Below are positions 32,582 to 35,090 of a stretch of 35,090 nt of DNA, in pieces. Position numbers and translations under genes: made by a program. The notes beneath the pieces are model-generated. The model was given only the letters and a program-made list of their open reading frames with translations, was not told the DNA's origin and searched no databases. Positions within the stretch are counted from its first letter, which is position 1. The number at the start of each line of letters is the position of its first letter. This DNA comes from Dehalococcoidia bacterium (lineage in GTDB: Bacteria > Chloroflexota > Dehalococcoidia > GIF9 > UBA5629): contig JAFGHL010000016.1 in assembly GCA_016930155.1 (NCBI GenBank), forward strand, positions 1 through 35,090, read 5' to 3'.

Positions 32582-33136
32582 ATGAAAACACGATGCATTG
32601 CTCTACCTATCTCCGATAAAGATATCAAATCGTTGAAATGCGGCGACAGCGTGCTGCTAACGGGCAGTATGCTGACCGCGCGTGATACCTCGCACAAAAA
32701 AATGACAGAGGCGCTGGCCGCCGGGGAGTATCTGCCCTTTGACCTGAATGGACAGACCATATATTACACAGGTCCGACGCCGGCCCGTCCTGGGCACATA
32801 GCAGGCTCGGCAGGCCCGACCACGAGCAGCCGCATGGATAAATATACTCCGTTGCTGCTCGAGCATGGACTGAAATGCATGATAGGCAAGGGAAGAAGGT
32901 CGGCTGAGGTCAAAAAGAAGATGCTGAAAAGCGGGGCGGTATACATGGCGGCCATTGGAGGCGCCGGGGCCCTGCTCTCCCGCTCGATAAAAAAAATCGA
33001 ACTCATCTCTTATCCTGAACTGGGAGCAGAGGCCATATACCGACTTGAAGTCAGGGACTTCCCTGCCGTGGTGATAAATGATATCTATGGAGGGGACCTT
33101 TACGACAGCGGCCAGGCCGCGCACAGAAGAGTCTAG
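32582..33136 (+). CDS. class I fumarate hydratase, beta subunit
   Basis: This 184-residue C-terminal-type subunit has GPTPARPGHIAGSAGPTTSSRMD and MIGKGRRS, then AVYMAAIGGAGALLSRSIK and ELGAEAIYRLEVRDFPAVVINDIYG. It pairs with the alpha subunit, whose stop is two bases upstream. I chose ATG at 32582 (MKTRCIAL) over an in-frame ATG 13 codons earlier, which overlaps the alpha gene. It converges with the Nudix gene: both stops are TAG, read from one CTAG palindrome. Confidence 0.92.
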   Translation: MKTRCIALPISDKDIKSLKCGDSVLLTGSMLTARDTSHKKMTEALAAGEYLPFDLNGQTIYYTGPTPARPGHIAGSAGPTTSSRMDKYTPLLLEHGLKCMIGKGRRSAEVKKKMLKSGAVYMAAIGGAGALLSRSIKKIELISYPELGAEAIYRLEVRDFPAVVINDIYGGDLYDSGQAAHRRV

Positions 33137-33669
33137 TCAGCCGGCGTCATCGAGAGGTATTTCAGCAGGCCGGCAATGCTCTTGGCATCGCAGATCTCTC
33201 CGTTATCGATCATGCCGACAATCTTTTCAACGGGGACTTTCACAACATCGATCTCATCGGTGTCCTCGGCCACCAGTCGGCTCTCCTCCAGCTCTGAGGC
33301 CAGAAAAACATGGATATATTCGGTGCAATAACCGGGTGCCGGGTAGAATCCTCCCAGCCTGTTAATCTTGTGGGGAAGGCAGCCTATCTCCTCCTGCAAC
33401 TCGCGCCTGACACACTCCTCCGGACTCTCTCCGTCCTCCACCACGCCCGCGGGAATTTCCAGCAGTTCTTTACCCGTAGGCACCCTGAACTGACGCACCA
33501 TTACGACGTTGCCGTGTCCATCCAGCACAACGACGGCAATGGCATCCCTGTGCTGTACTATCTCGCGGATAACGATCTCGCCTTTGTTTTTCTCCACTTG
33601 GCTCTGGATGAGCTTAACGGCCCGGCCTTCGTAGATCGTCTTTGATGAGATCAATTTCTCTCTGCTCAT
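33133..33669 (-). CDS. Nudix hydrolase, ADP-ribose pyrophosphatase type
   Basis: This 178-residue protein has a full Nudix box from G75 to C97 (G75, E81, R89-E90-L91, E93-E94, G96), preceded by VVMVRQFRVPTGKELLEIPAG, which is typical of ADP-sugar pyrophosphatases, with the 15-residues-later P pattern (GGFYPAPGY). It hydrolyses ADP-ribose or related ADP-sugars to AMP. It starts inside the stop of the acetyltransferase gene (TGATG) and is last in the NAD kinase operon, a setting that fits NAD turnover. Confidence 0.92.
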   Translation of the reverse strand: MSREKLISSKTIYEGRAVKLIQSQVEKNKGEIVIREIVQHRDAIAVVVLDGHGNVVMVRQFRVPTGKELLEIPAGVVEDGESPEECVRRELQEEIGCLPHKINRLGGFYPAPGYCTEYIHVFLASELEESRLVAEDTDEIDVVKVPVEKIVGMIDNGEICDAKSIAGLLKYLSMTPAD

Positions 33670-34133
33670 CAGTCCACCACCACATCCAGCACAAGCGCTA
33701 CTTCGTCGCAGTCGGGAAATTTAGGACAGCTGTAGCATTCCGCCCAGATTTTTCGCGGCAGATCCATCTTTTCAACCATTTTAAATCCCTGTTTCTGGAA
33801 AAAGCCGGGCTTATAGGTCAGGCAGAATATGCGCGGTATGCCCAACGATTTAGCCTCCCCGATACAGGCCTTGACGAGCGCCGCCCCCATGCCTTTTTTA
33901 TGCCTGTTCTCATGTACGGCCAGTGCCTTTACCTCAGCAAGGTCGGCCCAGCTGATATGCAGGGCGACGCAGGCCACGACACTGCCGCTGCTGTCACGTA
34001 TGACAAAGAAATCCCTCAGATTTTCGTACATCTCACTGAGAGCGCGTGGTAGCATCTCGCCCTTACCCGCGAATTTATTGACCAGCTCGTGCATCTTCTT
34101 TACATCGCCAATTGTCGCTTTCTCAACTTTCAT
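33669..34133 (-). CDS. GNAT N-acetyltransferase, short N-acetylglutamate synthase-like
   Basis: This 154-residue GNAT protein has VALHISWADLAEVKALAVHENRHKKGMG (motif A, acetyl-CoA loop H-K-K-G-M-G) and FQKQGFKMVEK (motif B). The C-terminal LPRKIWAECYSCPKFPDCDEVAL resembles the short ArgA-type amino-acid N-acetyltransferases, which carry this Cys-rich end. It would acetylate glutamate at the start of arginine synthesis. It overlaps NAD kinase by four bases (ATGA) and the Nudix gene by one. Confidence 0.85.
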   Translation of the reverse strand: MKVEKATIGDVKKMHELVNKFAGKGEMLPRALSEMYENLRDFFVIRDSSGSVVACVALHISWADLAEVKALAVHENRHKKGMGAALVKACIGEAKSLGIPRIFCLTYKPGFFQKQGFKMVEKMDLPRKIWAECYSCPKFPDCDEVALVLDVVVD

Positions 34134-34972
34134 AATGACTTTCCTTTCAACTTGAATACCAGTGTCTTATAAAAACTGCCTCTCGGCCTCAGACGCAGAA
34201 AGCGCGAGGTCTGCTCAGCCAGGCGTACCTCGACTTCGTCACCGCTTTTCAACTGCTCCTCCACCTGTCCATCCATGCTTATCATCGCTTCATGATTGGT
34301 AAACGCCTTCAGCGCAATTTTTGTTGAAGGCGACAGCACGATAGCCTTATCCATGTTTAAATGCGGGCAAACAGCCTTCATCAATATATCACGCGATTCA
34401 GGGTAAAGGATGGGGCCATTGGCAGCCAGGGAGTAACCTGTACTGCCGGTAGCGGTGGAGATTATAACAGCATCGGCACGATAGGTAGTAAATATCTCCC
34501 CGTCGATGGCAACTTCGACATTGATCAGACGAAGGAACCTGCCCCGCCCAATCACCACATCGTTCAGGGCATGGTAGGTATTTCCCGAAGACCTGACTAT
34601 CGCTTTCAGCACTGATCTCTGCTCGATCCAGCCCGCGCCTCCGATAATCTCAACCAGCTTATCCCGCGCTTCGCCTGCCTCCAGTTCGTTCATAAATCCC
34701 AGATTGCCGAAATTCACGCCAAGTATGGGTATTTCTTGCGGATAGATTATTCGTGCAGCCCGCAGTATGGTGCCGTCGCCCCCGACGCTGATAACAAGGT
34801 CGGACCCGGCCAGCGCTTGCCTGGCATCACCCTCGTCCCACGATGAGTGTATCCAGCATTGCATACCCTTAGACTTGAGGAATTCTACGATATCGCGGGC
34901 GAAACGTTCAGATTTCTCAACCTTGGGATGATATAAAATGCCTATCCTTTTCACAGTGCAGTAGACTATCAC
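34130..34972 (-). CDS. nadK: NAD kinase
   Basis: This 280-residue protein has ISVGGDGTILRAA (G64-G65-D66-G67-T68), GVNFGNLGFMNE, ALNDVVIGRG and the glycine-rich ISTATGSTGYSLAANGP loop, all hallmarks of ATP-NAD kinase, which makes NADP. The first possible start is GTG at 34972, with GGAAG three bases upstream; GTG at 34954 (VKRIGILYHP) is as likely from alignment with the family N-terminus. It heads a three-gene overlapping operon. Confidence 0.93.
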   Translation of the reverse strand: MIVYCTVKRIGILYHPKVEKSERFARDIVEFLKSKGMQCWIHSSWDEGDARQALAGSDLVISVGGDGTILRAARIIYPQEIPILGVNFGNLGFMNELEAGEARDKLVEIIGGAGWIEQRSVLKAIVRSSGNTYHALNDVVIGRGRFLRLINVEVAIDGEIFTTYRADAVIISTATGSTGYSLAANGPILYPESRDILMKAVCPHLNMDKAIVLSPSTKIALKAFTNHEAMISMDGQVEEQLKSGDEVEVRLAEQTSRFLRLRPRGSFYKTLVFKLKGKSL

Positions 34973-35057
34973 GAGCTTCCGGCAGTGTCAAATATGACAG
35001 AGTGTATGGTTACTGTCTCTGATTTGTCGGTTTTGAGTTAGAGAGACCTTGCAAAAC

Positions 35058-35063
35058 ATTATA
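35058..35063 (-). promoter_or_regulatory. candidate -10 element upstream of the NAD kinase operon
   Basis: TATAAT on the minus strand (GGTATAATG) lies about 85 bases before the likely start codon. No good -35 was seen 16-18 bases upstream, so the call is weak. Confidence 0.3.
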
Positions 35064-35090
35064 CCGCTATCCTTGATATAGATTTTAATA

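Noticed and set aside
1-35090. tRNA, rRNA, CRISPR array, transposase or phage genes
   Set aside because: I looked for tRNA T-loop patterns, regularly spaced repeats and transposase or integrase motifs and saw none. A covariance-model search would be the decisive test for RNAs.

Overview
The window looks like chromosomal DNA of an anaerobic, metabolically versatile bacterium, most likely Chloroflexota (class Dehalococcoidia or a relative). The pointers are an operon of LeuC/LeuD-type aconitase, NAD-type isocitrate dehydrogenase and two-subunit class I fumarase next to Nudix, GNAT and NAD kinase genes, corrinoid/URO-D methyl-transfer genes, a 4-hydroxybutyryl-CoA dehydratase family protein with its Fe-S ligands, and a ferredoxin-thioredoxin-reductase-like protein fused to a rubredoxin domain. 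The taxonomic placement is inference from gene content. I saw no rRNA, tRNA, CRISPR array, insertion sequence or phage gene.

Left part (1-7100), almost all on the minus strand. A 900-codon reading frame enters from the left edge and joins an SCP2-like lipid-binding domain, a Gfo/Idh/MocA dehydrogenase and an M24 (creatinase/aminopeptidase P) metallohydrolase in one polypeptide. Upstream of it lie a URO-D family methyltransferase-like protein, a GPH/MelB-type symporter and a corrinoid protein whose last ~35 residues are displaced by a one-base frameshift. A decayed second URO-D gene lies on the plus strand at 6645-7095. The set suggests a partly decaying corrinoid demethylation locus.

Middle left (7168-10318, minus): a membrane-anchored metallophosphoesterase, a PAP2 phosphatase and an unknown two-helix membrane protein.

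Centre (10398-19722): a six-gene minus-strand catabolic operon (CoA-acylating aldehyde dehydrogenase, IolD-like TPP enzyme, split transketolase, RpiB/LacAB-like isomerase, Gfo/Idh dehydrogenase). It is divergent from a TetR regulator that is cotranscribed with the 4-hydroxybutyryl-CoA dehydratase family gene. The operon resembles parts of inositol, apiose and sulfo-transketolase pathways but matches none. A strong bidirectional terminator closes the region.

Centre right (19784-25781): an SGNH-fold protein, a membrane protein, a glutaredoxin plus FTR-rubredoxin redox pair, an isochorismatase-like hydrolase, a Trm112-like zinc protein, and a TetR-folP-folK-PTPS folate operon. The PTPS carries CExxHGH, which suggests it replaces FolB.

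Right part (25807-35090): the second TetR faces an amidohydrolase. A perfect palindrome, GGTCAATGACC, sits inside the amidohydrolase promoter spacer and recurs next to an MFS transporter gene 2.7 kb away, which defines a candidate local regulon. The TCA-segment operon follows on plus and converges with a Nudix / N-acetyltransferase / NAD kinase operon whose genes overlap by 1-4 bases.
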